Origin: Exiguobacterium profundum
GTDB lineage: Bacteria > Bacillota > Bacilli > Exiguobacteriales > Exiguobacteriaceae
Direction: 5' to 3'
Length of the DNA stretch: 38,659 nucleotides
NCBI RefSeq assembly: GCF_001909285.1
Contig: NZ_MRSV01000001.1
Span: forward strand, 411,058 to 449,716
Shown: piece by piece, positions 18,241 to 27,789 of the stretch
How the letters are laid out: every line of letters starts with the position of its first letter
How positions within the stretch are numbered: the first letter of the stretch is position 1
Notes under the pieces: model-generated
Told to the model about the DNA's origin: nothing
Database searches by the model: none
Seen by the model: the letters and a program-made list of their open reading frames with translations, nothing else
Translations under genes and position numbers: made by a program

Positions 18241-18349
18241 ACACTGCATTCGGAAGTTAGAAGTTTTCCACTTTTGGGAATGGGTTAATACGAGATCAAT
18301 CCCCCAACTGCAACTAGGAATAGGCAGCTTAGAAGAGAGGATGAGATTC

Positions 18350-18976
18350 ATGCCGTTTCGCTTAAAACCTCATAAACCATACTCTTTCTTCATTGAACAC
18401 ACTGAGCGGAGTGGATCCAGATTGCTTGCGGACCAGCTTCATGAACAGTTGGTCAATGAAATCCATCGCCCCATCGTCCTTGTTTGCATCGGTTCGGACC
18501 GTTCGACCGGTGATTCACTCGGTCCGCTCGTCGGAACGTTTTTAGAAGAACGTAATATCCGAAATTTACATGTATACGGCACATTAACGAAGCCTGTACA
18601 CGCACTCAATTTGGTGGAAACGTTACATGAGATTCAAACGCGCTTCCATCAACCGCTCATTATCGCTATCGACGCCTGTCTCGGACGTTTATCAAGTGTC
18701 GGTTATGTCTTCTTTTCGGAAGGTCCGCTCGCTCCAGGGGCCGGTGTCCAAAAAGAACTTCCGGCAGTCGGTGCTTACAATATTAAAGCCGTCGTGAACG
18801 TAAGTGGATTCATGGAGATGATGATTCTACAGAATACCCGTCTCCATCTTGTATATGAACTCGCACGTTTCATCACAGACGGATTCGCCGATTTTGATAC
18901 ACGGATCGGGCGCCTGCATCACGAAGAGGCGGCCATCACGCGTCTTCGTCAGTCACGAGATGAATCAAAGTCTTGA
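18350..18976 (+). CDS. yyaC: YyaC family protein (GPR-like spore protease fold)
   Basis: The 208-residue protein matches YyaC, a family related to the germination protease GPR: VCIGSDRSTGDSLGPLVG, HALNLVETL, IAIDACLG and GPLAPGAG. In Bacillus it is linked to sporulation, with no firm substrate. I chose the ATG at 18350, because GAGAGG lies about 9 bases upstream; the ATG at 18341 would overlap that site. It is on the plus strand against replication and its end overlaps the convergent spo0J by 28 bases. A SigB-like GTTTTC (18263-18268), 13-base gap, GGGTTA (18282-18287) lies upstream but is weak evidence. Confidence 0.88.
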   Translation: MPFRLKPHKPYSFFIEHTERSGSRLLADQLHEQLVNEIHRPIVLVCIGSDRSTGDSLGPLVGTFLEERNIRNLHVYGTLTKPVHALNLVETLHEIQTRFHQPLIIAIDACLGRLSSVGYVFFSEGPLAPGAGVQKELPAVGAYNIKAVVNVSGFMEMMILQNTRLHLVYELARFITDGFADFDTRIGRLHHEEAAITRLRQSRDESKS

Positions 18977-19731
18977 GGCGATAATAACGTCAACAATTGT
19001 TCCAAGTCGTCTTGTGAAAAATACTTCAACTCGAGGACGCCGCCTTTTCGGCGCGGACGAATCGACACATCCATCTGAAGACGCTCCGCAAGCACCGCTT
19101 CGACCGCTTCGATATCGGCGTTCGATCGCTTCAGCGTCTTTTTTTCTTTTTGTTCTTTTTGTAAGTAACGCTCGAGGCGACGGACCGTCCAATGCTCGGC
19201 AATGACCCGTTTCGCAATCTGTTCCATCGCTTGTTCCGATTTCATACCCGTGATGGCACGTGCATGTCCCATCGTCAAATCTCCGACCATGACCGCATGC
19301 TGGACGGCACTCGGCAATCGAAGGAGGCGAAGACTGTTCGTCACATGACTGCGGCTCTTCCCGACGCGATCGGCCAACTGTTGTTGCGTCAGACCTAGCG
19401 TCTGCATCAACTGTTCATAGGCGACAGCCTCTTCGATGGCATTCAAGTCTGCCCGCTGAATGTTTTCAATCAGCGCCAACTCCATGACGCGATCGGAGTC
19501 CGCCGTGACGACGAGGGCAGGAATGTCTTCTTTCCCAGCGAGCTTCGCCGCCTGAAACCGTCGTTCCCCGGCAATGATTTCATAGTATCCTGTCGCTTTT
19601 CGAACGACGATTGGTTGTAGGACGCCATATCGCTCAATGGATTGACGCAACTCTTCTAATTTTTCCACCTCAAATTGTTTCCGGGGCTGATTCGGGTTTG
19701 GGCGAATGAATTTTAATGCTAATCGTTCCAT
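18949..19731 (-). CDS. spo0J: Spo0J, ParB-type chromosome partition protein
   Basis: This 260-residue ParB protein loads on parS sites near the origin and spreads as a CTP-dependent clamp, recruiting SMC condensin. It has the N-terminal CTPase domain (residues about 3-95; IIAGERRFQAAK, ENIQRADLNAIEEA), a helix-turn-helix (TQQQLADRVGKSRSHVTNSLRLL) split around residues 113-140, and a C-terminal dimer domain. The ATG follows AAGGAGG. No Soj/ParA gene precedes it: noc ends 36 bases upstream. A parS site lies near each flank of the origin. Confidence 0.95.
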   Translation of the reverse strand: MERLALKFIRPNPNQPRKQFEVEKLEELRQSIERYGVLQPIVVRKATGYYEIIAGERRFQAAKLAGKEDIPALVVTADSDRVMELALIENIQRADLNAIEEAVAYEQLMQTLGLTQQQLADRVGKSRSHVTNSLRLLRLPSAVQHAVMVGDLTMGHARAITGMKSEQAMEQIAKRVIAEHWTVRRLERYLQKEQKEKKTLKRSNADIEAVEAVLAERLQMDVSIRPRRKGGVLELKYFSQDDLEQLLTLLSPQDFDSSRD

Positions 19732-19767
19732 CTACAAACCTCCTTCATTGTATAAAAAAGCACGGAC

Positions 19768-20652
19768 TCATTTTTGAGGCCGCGTTTTCGGGATGCGAAT
19801 TCGAATTTCAACAAATTCCTCTTCGTCTACTTCTTCAGTTTGGACGTCAATCCCTGTTTTCCCAATCAAATCGATTGAGTCACGAATCGTGTTGATGGCG
19901 ATTCGCGTGTCACGCGCAAAACTTTTCGTCCGACGACGTTGTTTTTTCGGCTTTCTTTTCTCTTCTTCGATCGGTGTTGTTAAAAAGGCGACGCGTTCTT
20001 CTGTCTCCTTGACGTTAAAATCCTGTTCTAACACTTCTGCGAGCACTTGAAGTTGCAATCCTTCTTCCTTCAACGGCAACAACGCACGCGCATGTCGCTC
20101 GTTGATCCGACGATCGCGAAGCGACTGCTTAACATCCTCCGGCAATTTTAACAAGCGCAACTTATTGGCGATCGTGGATTGACTCTTGCCTAGACTCTTC
20201 GCGAGCGCATCTTGCGTCAAACCGTTCAAGGCCAGTAAACGATCATATGCTTCCGCCTCTTCAATCGGGCTTAACTGCTCACGCTGCAAGTTTTCAATCA
20301 AGGCGAGTGCAGCCGTCGTATCATCGTCCATATCGCGAACGATTGCCGGAATCGCTGACCAACCAAGCGATTTCACCGCACGGAAACGACGCTCCCCGGC
20401 AATGATTTCATAGCAGTCCCCATCTGCCTTTCGAACCACGATTGGTTGAAGGAGTCCATGTTCCGAAATCGTCGTTGCCAACTCTTCAATTTTTGCCGGT
20501 TCTTTCACTTTACGCGGTTGATAACGGTTTGGACGCAACCGTGATAACGAGAGTTCTTGTACCGTGTCATCCGCTCGAACTTCCGCAATCTGCGTCACGG
20601 CAACTTCGTCTTTTCGATTCACACCGAACAATTTCGCAAATCTATTCTTCAA
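19768..20652 (-). CDS. noc: Noc, nucleoid occlusion protein
   Basis: This 294-residue ParB paralogue binds NBS sites across the chromosome and the membrane, blocking FtsZ assembly over DNA. The start KNRFAKLFGV can form the amphipathic membrane-targeting helix of Noc. The CTPase domain (about 30-125; GERRFRAVK, ENLQREQLSPIEEA) and helix-turn-helix (LTQDALAKSLGKSQSTIANK) follow. The start is TTG with AAAGGGG about 9 bases upstream. It sits beside rsmG, as in B. subtilis, and the NBS-like palindrome before ychF supports the assignment over a second Spo0J. Confidence 0.92.
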   Translation of the reverse strand: MKNRFAKLFGVNRKDEVAVTQIAEVRADDTVQELSLSRLRPNRYQPRKVKEPAKIEELATTISEHGLLQPIVVRKADGDCYEIIAGERRFRAVKSLGWSAIPAIVRDMDDDTTAALALIENLQREQLSPIEEAEAYDRLLALNGLTQDALAKSLGKSQSTIANKLRLLKLPEDVKQSLRDRRINERHARALLPLKEEGLQLQVLAEVLEQDFNVKETEERVAFLTTPIEEEKRKPKKQRRRTKSFARDTRIAINTIRDSIDLIGKTGIDVQTEEVDEEEFVEIRIRIPKTRPQK

Positions 20653-20672
20653 CGTCGGGCACCCCTTTATGT

Positions 20673-20708
20673 AAAAAAATAAGCAGACTCCACCACTGGA
20701 ATCTGCTT
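20673..20708 (-). terminator. Terminator of the mnmE-mnmG-rsmG block
   Basis: A 12-bp stem (20681-20692 with 20697-20708, one G-U pair) is followed on the minus strand by TATTTTTTT. It separates rsmG from noc. Confidence 0.8.
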
Positions 20709-20709
20709 T

Positions 20710-20725
20710 TGTTTCACGTGAAACG
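20710..20725. promoter_or_regulatory. parS site upstream of noc
   Basis: TGTTTCACGTGAAACG matches the consensus TGTTTCACGTGAAACA in 15 of 16 positions, in the rsmG-noc spacer about 8 kb left of oriC. Confidence 0.8.
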
Positions 20726-20731
20726 ACATCA

Positions 20732-21448
20732 TCAGATAAGTGGCTCTTTCGCCGGTGTCCCCGCTTTACGCGGATATTTCCCGGGCGTTTTTCGTTTTTT
20801 TTCTACAACTACGATATTACGCTCACTCATCTCTCCTGGCAATAGGAACTGGTGTGTCGCTTTTTCTTTCCCTTTTAGAACGGCTAAAGCGTTTTTGGCG
20901 TCTGCCATCTCGTCAGAAACCTTGGCCGCTTTAAGCGCAACGAAGCTTCCGCCTACTTTCGCGAGTGGCAAACAGTATTCTGCCAACACGGTCATGCGGG
21001 CAACCGCACGTGCTGTGACGACGTCAAACTGTTCGCGGAACTTTTTATTTTTTCTTTTTTTTTCGGCACGACCATGATGGAACGCGACACCTTCGAGTCC
21101 AAGGGCAAGGGCCAACTCGTTCAAAAAGGTGATGCGTTTGTTTAACGAATCGATGATCGTGACGTGTAAGTGTGGGAATAAAATTTTGAGCGGAAGACTT
21201 GGGAATCCGGCTCCTGCCCCGACATCACATACGGTTTCGACTTTCGTGAAATCGAAATGAAACGCTGCGCTGAGCGAATCATAGAAATGCTTCAAATATA
21301 CTTCTTCTCGGTCCGTGATGGCCGTTAAGTTCATTTTCTCGTTCCATTCGACGAGCATTTCGAAGTAACGCTTGAACTGACTGAGTTGTGTCTCACTCAG
21401 CTCAAACCCTTCAGCTCGTAACGCTTCAATAAATTGAGATTCGTTCAT
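20732..21448 (-). CDS. rsmG: 16S rRNA (guanine527-N7)-methyltransferase RsmG
   Basis: This 238-residue GidB-family methyltransferase modifies G527 of 16S rRNA; loss gives low-level streptomycin resistance. The S-adenosylmethionine motif [13 protein letters not shown] (around residues 76-88) and the conserved RAVARM are present. It lies 4 bases after mnmG and shares its operon. The 3' end contains ATTTCCCGGG (20776-20785), half of a Noc-type site. The terminator follows. Confidence 0.97.
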   Translation of the reverse strand: MNESQFIEALRAEGFELSETQLSQFKRYFEMLVEWNEKMNLTAITDREEVYLKHFYDSLSAAFHFDFTKVETVCDVGAGAGFPSLPLKILFPHLHVTIIDSLNKRITFLNELALALGLEGVAFHHGRAEKKRKNKKFREQFDVVTARAVARMTVLAEYCLPLAKVGGSFVALKAAKVSDEMADAKNALAVLKGKEKATHQFLLPGEMSERNIVVVEKKRKTPGKYPRKAGTPAKEPLI

Positions 21449-21452
21449 CGTT

Positions 21453-23339
21453 TCACTCCACCGTTGCGTATTGTCCTTGTTCGATATAGACGAGCAAGAT
21501 TGACACGTCTGCTGGGTTTACGCCTGAGATACGAGACGCTTGACCGATCGAAAGAGGACGAACTTGTTTTAGTTTTTGTTTCGCTTCTGTCGCGAGACCA
21601 CCGATCGCATCGTAATCCAAGTTTTCCGGGATTCGTTTTTCTTCCATGCGACGCATCTTCTCGACTTGTTCAAGCTGTTTGGAAATATAACCTTCATACT
21701 TCACTTGAATCTCGACTTGTTCTTTCACTTCATACGACAATTCTTCCGTTGACGGAACGACCGTCATGAGTGCTTCATAAGATACTTCCGGACGTTTCAA
21801 CAAGATGTTGGCATGCGTCGCTTCTTTAAGCGGGTGCGCACCGACCGATTCGAGCATCGCATTGACTTCAGGTGTCGGTTTGACGACAAGTGACGCAAGT
21901 CGCTTCACTTCTTTTTCAATCGCTACACGCTTCTCGTTAAGGTGAGTGTGACGATCTTCTGAAAGTAAGCCGATCTCATACCCGATGTCGCTGAGTCGCA
22001 AGTCCGCATTGTCATGACGCAACAAAAGACGGTATTCGGCACGTGATGTGAGAAGGCGATACGGTTCGTTCGTACCTTTCGTCACGAGGTCATCGATTAA
22101 GACGCCGATGTACGCTTGCGAACGGTCCAAGATGACCGGATCTTTTCCGAGCACTTTGCATGCGGCGTTGATTCCCGCCATGATGCCCTGTCCAGCCGCT
22201 TCTTCGTACCCGCTCGTCCCGTTGATTTGTCCCGCTGTGAAAAGACCTGGGACAGCTTTTGTTTCGAGAGTTGGCCAAAGCTGTGTCGGTACGACCGCAT
22301 CGTATTCAATCGCATAACCGGGACGCATCATCTCTGAATTTTCAAGACCCGGGATCGTGCGAAGCATCTGATGTTGCACGTCTTCTGGCATACTCGTCGA
22401 AAAGCCTTGGACATAGATTTCTTCCGTATCGCGACCTTCTGGCTCTAAGAAGATTTGGTGACGCGGTTTATCATTAAAGCGAACGACCTTATCTTCGATT
22501 GATGGGCAATAACGGGGCCCCGTTCCTTTAATCGCACCCGAATACATGGGTGAGCGATGCAAGTTCTCATCAATCAATTGGTGTGTACGTTCGCTCGTGT
22601 ACGTGAGCCAGCACGGGATTTGTTCGATCGGATCCAAGTCCGTCGAGGTGTACGAGAAGAATGATGGATTCTCGTCCCCTGGCTGAATCTCCGTCTTCGA
22701 ATAATCAATCGTCTTGCCGTCGATTCGTGGCGGTGTTCCCGTTTTGAATCGAACTAAGTCGAGACCGAGCTCTTCAAGATGCTTCGATAGCTCGACCGAT
22801 GGCATTTGGTTGTTCGGACCACTCTCGTAAGCCAATTCCCCGATGATGATTTGACCACGCATGAACGTTCCCGTTGTGACGATGACCGCTTTCGCGCGAT
22901 ATTCTGAACCTGTGTTCGTTACCACGCCACGTACTTCTCCGTCCTCAATCAACAAGCGCTCGACTAGCGCCTGACGAAGCAGCAGATTCGGCTCATCTTC
23001 TAGCACTTTCTTCATATGATTTTGGTATTGGAATTTGTCCGCCTGTGCACGTAGCGCACGTACCGCCGGCCCTTTCGATGTGTTGAGCATCTTCATTTGG
23101 ATGTATGTCGCGTCAATCGCACGCCCCATCTCGCCACCGAGCGCATCGATTTCACGTACGACGATCCCTTTCGCCGGCCCACCGATTGATGGGTTGCAAT
23201 ACATGAATCCGACCATATCAGGGTTCATGGTGAGCATCGCTGTTTTCGCGCCCATTCGAGCCGATGCGAGTGCTGATTCAATCCCTGCGTGTCCGGCCCC
23301 GATGACGATGACGTCAAATTCGCCTGCCGTATAAGCCAT
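21453..23339 (-). CDS. mnmG: tRNA uridine-5-carboxymethylaminomethyl modification enzyme MnmG (GidA)
   Basis: This 628-residue FAD enzyme works with MnmE to modify U34 of tRNAs reading split codon boxes. The dinucleotide-binding motif [14 protein letters not shown] (residues 11-24) is followed by the [12 protein letters not shown] segment bearing a catalytic cysteine and the second conserved GTPPR region. The length is usual. It lies 15 bases after mnmE. Confidence 0.98.
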   Translation of the reverse strand: MAYTAGEFDVIVIGAGHAGIESALASARMGAKTAMLTMNPDMVGFMYCNPSIGGPAKGIVVREIDALGGEMGRAIDATYIQMKMLNTSKGPAVRALRAQADKFQYQNHMKKVLEDEPNLLLRQALVERLLIEDGEVRGVVTNTGSEYRAKAVIVTTGTFMRGQIIIGELAYESGPNNQMPSVELSKHLEELGLDLVRFKTGTPPRIDGKTIDYSKTEIQPGDENPSFFSYTSTDLDPIEQIPCWLTYTSERTHQLIDENLHRSPMYSGAIKGTGPRYCPSIEDKVVRFNDKPRHQIFLEPEGRDTEEIYVQGFSTSMPEDVQHQMLRTIPGLENSEMMRPGYAIEYDAVVPTQLWPTLETKAVPGLFTAGQINGTSGYEEAAGQGIMAGINAACKVLGKDPVILDRSQAYIGVLIDDLVTKGTNEPYRLLTSRAEYRLLLRHDNADLRLSDIGYEIGLLSEDRHTHLNEKRVAIEKEVKRLASLVVKPTPEVNAMLESVGAHPLKEATHANILLKRPEVSYEALMTVVPSTEELSYEVKEQVEIQVKYEGYISKQLEQVEKMRRMEEKRIPENLDYDAIGGLATEAKQKLKQVRPLSIGQASRISGVNPADVSILLVYIEQGQYATVE

Positions 23340-23354
23340 ATTCGTTCCTCCTTA

Positions 23355-24734
23355 TTATTTCCCAAGACAAAACTGTGAAAAGAGCTGATCAATCAAGCTC
23401 TCCTGTACGGTATCTCCATTGATTTCACCGAGCGTATCCCACGCACGACGTAAATCGATTTGAACCATGTCGATCGGCATATTCATGACGGCACTACCGA
23501 GCGCCTCATCAATTTGACCAATCGTTCGTTTGATTAACTGAATGTGTCGAGCGTTTGAGATATACGTCATATCCTGTGACTCGACACCTTTTGCGAAGAA
23601 TAGATTTGCGATGGCCGCTTCAAGGGCATCGATTCCTTCATCTAGCAAGAGCGATGTCGCCACAATTGGACGTCCTGCCGCTAGTTTCTCTAGCTTAGAA
23701 GAATCCATGTTTTGTGGCAAGTCTGTCTTGTTGATGATGATGATGGCATTCATTCCTTTAACTGCCTCAAATAACGCCTCATCCTCGACAGTCAATCCCT
23801 CATGTCCGTTCAAGACGAGAAGGACCAAATCTGCCGCTTCTAACGCTTTTCTCGACTTTTCCACACCGATTCGTTCCACGATATCTTCCGTTTCGCGAAT
23901 CCCTGCCGTATCGATCAATTTGAGCGGAACACCTTTCACGTTGACGTATTCCTCAATTGTGTCACGTGTCGTACCGGCAATTTCGGTGACAATCGCTTTT
24001 GTCTCTTGAACGAGCGTGTTCATCAAAGAAGATTTTCCGACGTTCGGTCGACCGATGATTGCCGTGGCCAAGCCTTCACGTAAGATTTTCCCTTGTCGCG
24101 CTGTCTCGAGTAACTGTTCGAGGACACGTTTGACCTCGCCCGCTTTCTCTTCGACGATGGCCTGGGTCATCTCTTCTGCGTCATATTCTGGATAGTCGAT
24201 GTTGACCTCGACCGCCGCAATCGTCTCGAGCAATTGTTGACGTAACTCGCGAACGAGACGTGACAAACGTCCTTCCATTTGCGCCATCGCAACGTTCATT
24301 GCTCGGTCCGTCTTCGCGCGAATCAAATCCATGACCGCTTCCGCCTGAGATAAATCGATCCGACCATTTAAAAAGGCGCGCTTCGTGAACTCGCCCGGTT
24401 CTGCTAGGCGGATGTCGGGTTGATCGAGAATGAGCTCAAGGACACGATTGACCGCTACGACGCCTCCGTGACAATTGATTTCGACGACATCTTCTCGCGT
24501 AAACGTCTTCGGCGCGCGCATAATACTGACCATGACTTCATCGACGATTTCGCCCGTATTAGGATATTTTAACGTTCCATAATGAATCGTATGTGAATCG
24601 ACTGTTGTTAAGTCTTTCCCAGAAAACACATTGTTCACCGTTTCGACCGCCAAATCGCCCGATAGTCGGACGATCCCGATGGCACCTTCACCCATCGGCG
24701 TCGAAATCGCTGTAATCGTGTCAAACTCTAGCAT
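23355..24734 (-). CDS. mnmE: tRNA modification GTPase MnmE (TrmE)
   Basis: This 459-residue protein has a tetrahydrofolate-binding N-terminal domain, a helical domain, an inserted G domain with Walker [18 protein letters not shown] and NKTD, and the C-terminal FCLGK with the catalytic cysteine. With MnmG it makes the wobble uridine modification. I chose the ATG at 24734 (GGAGGG upstream; family start [11 protein letters not shown]). The gene jag/khpB that normally precedes it is absent. Confidence 0.97.
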   Translation of the reverse strand: MLEFDTITAISTPMGEGAIGIVRLSGDLAVETVNNVFSGKDLTTVDSHTIHYGTLKYPNTGEIVDEVMVSIMRAPKTFTREDVVEINCHGGVVAVNRVLELILDQPDIRLAEPGEFTKRAFLNGRIDLSQAEAVMDLIRAKTDRAMNVAMAQMEGRLSRLVRELRQQLLETIAAVEVNIDYPEYDAEEMTQAIVEEKAGEVKRVLEQLLETARQGKILREGLATAIIGRPNVGKSSLMNTLVQETKAIVTEIAGTTRDTIEEYVNVKGVPLKLIDTAGIRETEDIVERIGVEKSRKALEAADLVLLVLNGHEGLTVEDEALFEAVKGMNAIIIINKTDLPQNMDSSKLEKLAAGRPIVATSLLLDEGIDALEAAIANLFFAKGVESQDMTYISNARHIQLIKRTIGQIDEALGSAVMNMPIDMVQIDLRRAWDTLGEINGDTVQESLIDQLFSQFCLGK

Positions 24735-24838
24735 CTTTCTCCCTCCAAACCTAAACATCTTCTTCTATCATATGCATAACGAACCTACTATACACGATAT
24801 TCGACTTGAACGAAAGAGTTGGACCATTGATAAAGTCA

Positions 24839-24868
24839 TTGCCATTCGACTCATCGTTTTCGTACAAT
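24839..24868 (+). promoter_or_regulatory. Candidate promoter of the nucleotidyltransferase gene
   Basis: TTGCCA (24839-24844) and TACAAT (24863-24868), spacer 18, end 38 bases before the ATG. Confidence 0.45.
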
Positions 24869-24906
24869 AAAGGAATATATTTACATAGGAGAGAGATGAT
24901 CTAAAG

Positions 24907-25665
24907 ATGAAACAGCAAGACGCAATCCGAATCATCACCGAACGATTAGAGCACGATGAAGCGGTTCAAGCGATTTTTATGAAGGGTTTATTCGGTCGGG
25001 GAGAAGCCGATGAACATTCAGATATCGACCTCTATGTCATGGTACACCCCGATGAAGAGGTCTCTTTTCTATCTAGACGCCTCGAGCATGTAACCGCCTA
25101 TCGTCCGATTCTGTTAAAAGACGAGATTCACATCGTCGCTCCACAACTCATCGCCGTCTTTGATGATTTTCTTCACCTCGACCTGTTCACGGTCACGCAA
25201 GAGACGTTGAATCATCAAGACTCGATTCATGTGCTCTACGACCCACAACAGCGACTTGCTAGACACGCCACTTCCTTGCAATTAGACGAAGCGGCAATCA
25301 GTGACCATGCGTTCGATACCGTGTGGTTCTTTTTCCAATATACAAAATCACGCAATCGAGGCAACGCGATGTGGGCAACGGAGATGCTCCGGCAAGGAAT
25401 GGTCCATTTCGCATATGTGTTAGCCGCTCACCACACACCGGACCGGGCTTCCCTTGGTTTAAAAGATGTGACGCAGCGACAAAAAATCGACCTCCGCTCA
25501 TTTTATGACCATTTGACCCCCGCCTCACACGAAAAAGCCGCCCACATCTATCTGGAGCGACTTCAGGTAGAGCAAACTTTTTTCGCATCACTACCTGGCT
25601 ACAACGTGTTCGGACCGTTCATGGAACAGTTGATTCAACGAGAAAAAAGCCGTCCTGGCATATAG
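24907..25665 (+). CDS. Pol-beta-type nucleotidyltransferase (aminoglycoside-adenylyltransferase-like), function unknown
   Basis: The 252-residue protein begins with a nucleotidyltransferase domain: KGLFGRGEADEHSDIDLYV has the catalytic D39xD41 pair, and LHLDLFTV supplies the third acidic residue (D92). The usual GS of this superfamily is GR here. The C-terminal half is helical, as in the stand-alone transferases that modify small molecules or antibiotics. The substrate is unknown. It is on the plus strand, facing replication, and with the DUF308 gene it occupies the place of jag. Confidence 0.75.
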   Translation: MKQQDAIRIITERLEHDEAVQAIFMKGLFGRGEADEHSDIDLYVMVHPDEEVSFLSRRLEHVTAYRPILLKDEIHIVAPQLIAVFDDFLHLDLFTVTQETLNHQDSIHVLYDPQQRLARHATSLQLDEAAISDHAFDTVWFFFQYTKSRNRGNAMWATEMLRQGMVHFAYVLAAHHTPDRASLGLKDVTQRQKIDLRSFYDHLTPASHEKAAHIYLERLQVEQTFFASLPGYNVFGPFMEQLIQREKSRPGI

Positions 25666-25680
25666 GGCGGCTTGTTTTTT
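25647..25680. terminator. Bidirectional terminator between convergent genes
   Basis: A 9-bp stem (25647-25655 with 25665-25673, one G-U pair) is flanked by A-rich DNA on the left and T-rich DNA on the right, so it serves both the nucleotidyltransferase and the DUF308 gene. The first gene's stop (25663-25665) overlaps the loop, and the second gene's stop lies in the T tract. Confidence 0.8.
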
Positions 25681-26224
25681 AGTTTTTTTTTTGGCGTTTC
25701 GTCGAACGAATCGTGAAATAGAGGAACAGTTCCAGTATCGCGATGGCGATGAGAATGCCGCCGAACAGTTGGAACAAGACAAGTAGGCTACTGAACGGAT
25801 TCGTCAACATGAGAATCCCGACACCTATCCACAATAGACTTCCAAAAAAAAACCAAAGCCATCGTCCCGACATCGATTGACGGTAACCGAGTGCCTGAAT
25901 CAGGCGGATAATTCCACCGAATAAGAACAAGGCTCCGATCAAAATCGGGAGAAGACTAGCTAGCGTCTCTGCGAAGAAAAAGACGACCGCTGCCAAAATC
26001 AAATAGATGAGACCCATAAAGAAAGTGGGTGGCAACCCTCCCTGACGTCGACGCAACCCTTGAAAGATCATCCAAATCCCCATGATTGCTAAATAACCGG
26101 CAATGACATACACCATGACAAAAAAGAAAAATCGAGGATATAACAAAATGAGAACACCAAGTACAAAATAAATGACCGCTTGCCATAACGTCGAACGTTC
26201 CAAACGCTGAATGAATGCCTCCAT
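25679..26224 (-). CDS. DUF308/HdeD-like membrane protein
   Basis: This 181-residue protein has six hydrophobic helices in three pairs (about residues 14-32, 34-54, 66-84, 86-108, 122-142, 144-170), each pair separated by short basic loops, and a basic C-terminus. This is the pattern of DUF308/HdeD proteins, whose function in Firmicutes is unknown. The ATG at 26224 has GGAGG upstream; the longer frame to 26287 lacks one. It sits between yidC and mnmE, where jag is expected. Confidence 0.75.
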   Translation of the reverse strand: MEAFIQRLERSTLWQAVIYFVLGVLILLYPRFFFFVMVYVIAGYLAIMGIWMIFQGLRRRQGGLPPTFFMGLIYLILAAVVFFFAETLASLLPILIGALFLFGGIIRLIQALGYRQSMSGRWLWFFFGSLLWIGVGILMLTNPFSSLLVLFQLFGGILIAIAILELFLYFTIRSTKRQKKN

Positions 26225-26285
26225 TTTCCCACACCTCCGTTTACTCGTTTCTATCTCTATTCCCCTCTGACCGGCTTGCAATCCC

Positions 26286-26320
26286 AAAAAAAAAGCTGAG
26301 CGTCAGAAGACACTCAGCTT
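26286..26320 (-). terminator. Terminator of yidC
   Basis: A 12-bp stem (26293-26304 with 26309-26320, one G-U pair) with a four-base loop is followed on the minus strand by nine T. Confidence 0.85.
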
Positions 26321-26325
26321 AGCGA

Positions 26326-27186
26326 TTATTTACGCTTTTTCTTTTTGTTTTTCTTTTCTTTTTCAGCAAGCGCTGCACGCTCTGCTTCTTTCGCAGCGAT
26401 TTTCGCTTCAGCCGCAACCTTCATCTTCTCACGCATCGGGAGCATGATTGCCATCGTGACGATGATCGAGATGATATAACCGACTACCCAGTATAACGAA
26501 AGGGCAGCTGGGAGGTTGATCGACATGACGAAGATCATAACCGGGAAGATATAAAGCATCATCTTCAACTGCGGGTTCTGTTCTTGACCCGCCATTGAGA
26601 TTTTTTGTTGTGCGTTCGTCAAGATTGCCGCTAAGATCGGCAAGACGAACGTTGGATCCGGAGCACCGAGGTCGAACCATAAGAAGTTCGCTTCGAAAAT
26701 CTCAGGTGTACGGCGAATCGCATCATAGAATGCGAAGAGAATCGGCATTTGAATCAAGATCGGCAAACATCCCGCGAGCGGGTTGATTTGGTATTCCTGA
26801 TAAAGCTTCATCATCTCTTCTTGGAGTTTACGTTGTGTTTCCTGGTCTTTTGAGCTGTACTTTTCACGAAGCTTCAGCATTTCTGGTTGCAACACTTGCA
26901 TCGCACCCATACTCTTCGTCTGCTTGATCATGAGTGGGAGAATCAATAACCGGACGATAATCGTCGCGATGATGATTGAAATCCCGTATTGCCACGGGCC
27001 ACCGACCAAGTAAGCAACTTCCTTCAAAAGCCATGCGAGCGGCCATACAAAGTACTTCGCCCAGAAACCTTCTGTGTCAGCCGTTACTGGTTCGGCTTGG
27101 ATGGTAGACGGATCCACACAGCCTGCCATCAGCATGATGACCGCGGTCATGGCAGCGAGTAATCCTAATTTTAGCTTTTTGCTCAT
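26326..27186 (-). CDS. yidC: YidC/SpoIIIJ-type membrane protein insertase
   Basis: This 286-residue lipoprotein insertase has a signal with lipobox LMAGC (Cys23) and five membrane helices in the usual YidC arrangement. The first helix holds the conserved arginine (TIIVRLLILPLMIKQ); the cytoplasmic loop runs at about residues 90-130; the C-terminus is a basic tail of Lys/Arg. It inserts proteins alone or with SecYEG. It follows rnpA. The usual partner jag (khpB) is not downstream. Confidence 0.95.
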   Translation of the reverse strand: MSKKLKLGLLAAMTAVIMLMAGCVDPSTIQAEPVTADTEGFWAKYFVWPLAWLLKEVAYLVGGPWQYGISIIIATIIVRLLILPLMIKQTKSMGAMQVLQPEMLKLREKYSSKDQETQRKLQEEMMKLYQEYQINPLAGCLPILIQMPILFAFYDAIRRTPEIFEANFLWFDLGAPDPTFVLPILAAILTNAQQKISMAGQEQNPQLKMMLYIFPVMIFVMSINLPAALSLYWVVGYIISIIVTMAIMLPMREKMKVAAEAKIAAKEAERAALAEKEKKNKKKKRK

Positions 27187-27290
27187 AGTTCCTCCTACGC
27201 TTTCTTTATCAATTCTTTTTAACGCACACGTCGATCGGGCAATCTTATCAGACTCTAATTATATGAGAGAATAAATTCAGATTGTCATGG

Positions 27291-27644
27291 TCACCGGCCC
27301 TGCTTTTGCCAAACCTTGGCCCGTTTGAATACGTGTTTCAAACTCTCGGTTACTTCCGACTGCGTCAATGCGGTCGCAGGCTTTCGAGCGATGATGACAT
27401 AATCATTCGGTGCAACGTTTGGTTCGAGCAAGCGAAGCGACTCACGCATCAATCGTTTCATCCGGTTCCGTTCCACAGCATTTCCAAGTTTCTTGCTGAC
27501 GGAAAGACCCACTCTGAAATGTGTTTGATCCGCTTTGAGCGTGTAGACGACAAACTGACGATTGGCCACGGAGCGTCCTTCGCGAAACACCGCTTGGAAC
27601 TCTTCATTCTTTTGCAGGCGGTATTCTTTTTTCTTTATTCTCAC
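27291..27644 (-). CDS. rnpA: Ribonuclease P protein component
   Basis: This 117-residue protein helps the RNase P RNA bind and cleave pre-tRNA leaders. The family signature [20 protein letters not shown] is intact, as are [10 protein letters not shown] and the C-terminal basic helix. The GTG at 27644 has AAGGATGG upstream and gives the usual start; the alternative TTG at 27671 has no good site. It lies between rpmH and yidC. Confidence 0.95.
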   Translation of the reverse strand: MRIKKKEYRLQKNEEFQAVFREGRSVANRQFVVYTLKADQTHFRVGLSVSKKLGNAVERNRMKRLMRESLRLLEPNVAPNDYVIIARKPATALTQSEVTESLKHVFKRAKVWQKQGR

Positions 27645-27743
27645 TCCATCCTTCGCTTCAAAAATCGTCAACTAACATCATATCATATCCACATCATTTG
27701 AACGAGGGAGAATCCATGAAATACTACGTTTCTGTGACAAACT

Positions 27744-27777
27744 AAAAAATTGCCCGAGGAAAGGATCCCCGGGCAAT
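27744..27777 (-). terminator. Terminator of rpmH
   Basis: A 12-bp stem (27749-27760 with 27766-27777, one G-U pair) is followed on the minus strand by TTTTTTAG. It lies between rpmH and rnpA, so part of the strong rpmH transcription should stop here. Confidence 0.85.
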
Positions 27778-27789
27778 CTTCATTCGGAA

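Noticed and set aside
18341-18349. Upstream ATG of yyaC
   Set aside because: It lies directly on the Shine-Dalgarno sequence; the ATG nine bases on has proper spacing.
20776-20789. Possible Noc site in rsmG
   Set aside because: Only the first 10 bases (ATTTCCCGGG) match and the second half-site is lost, so binding is doubtful.
20442-21077. Long plus-strand frame over noc and rsmG
   Set aside because: It is antisense to two conserved genes and spans their terminator; the protein shows no family features.
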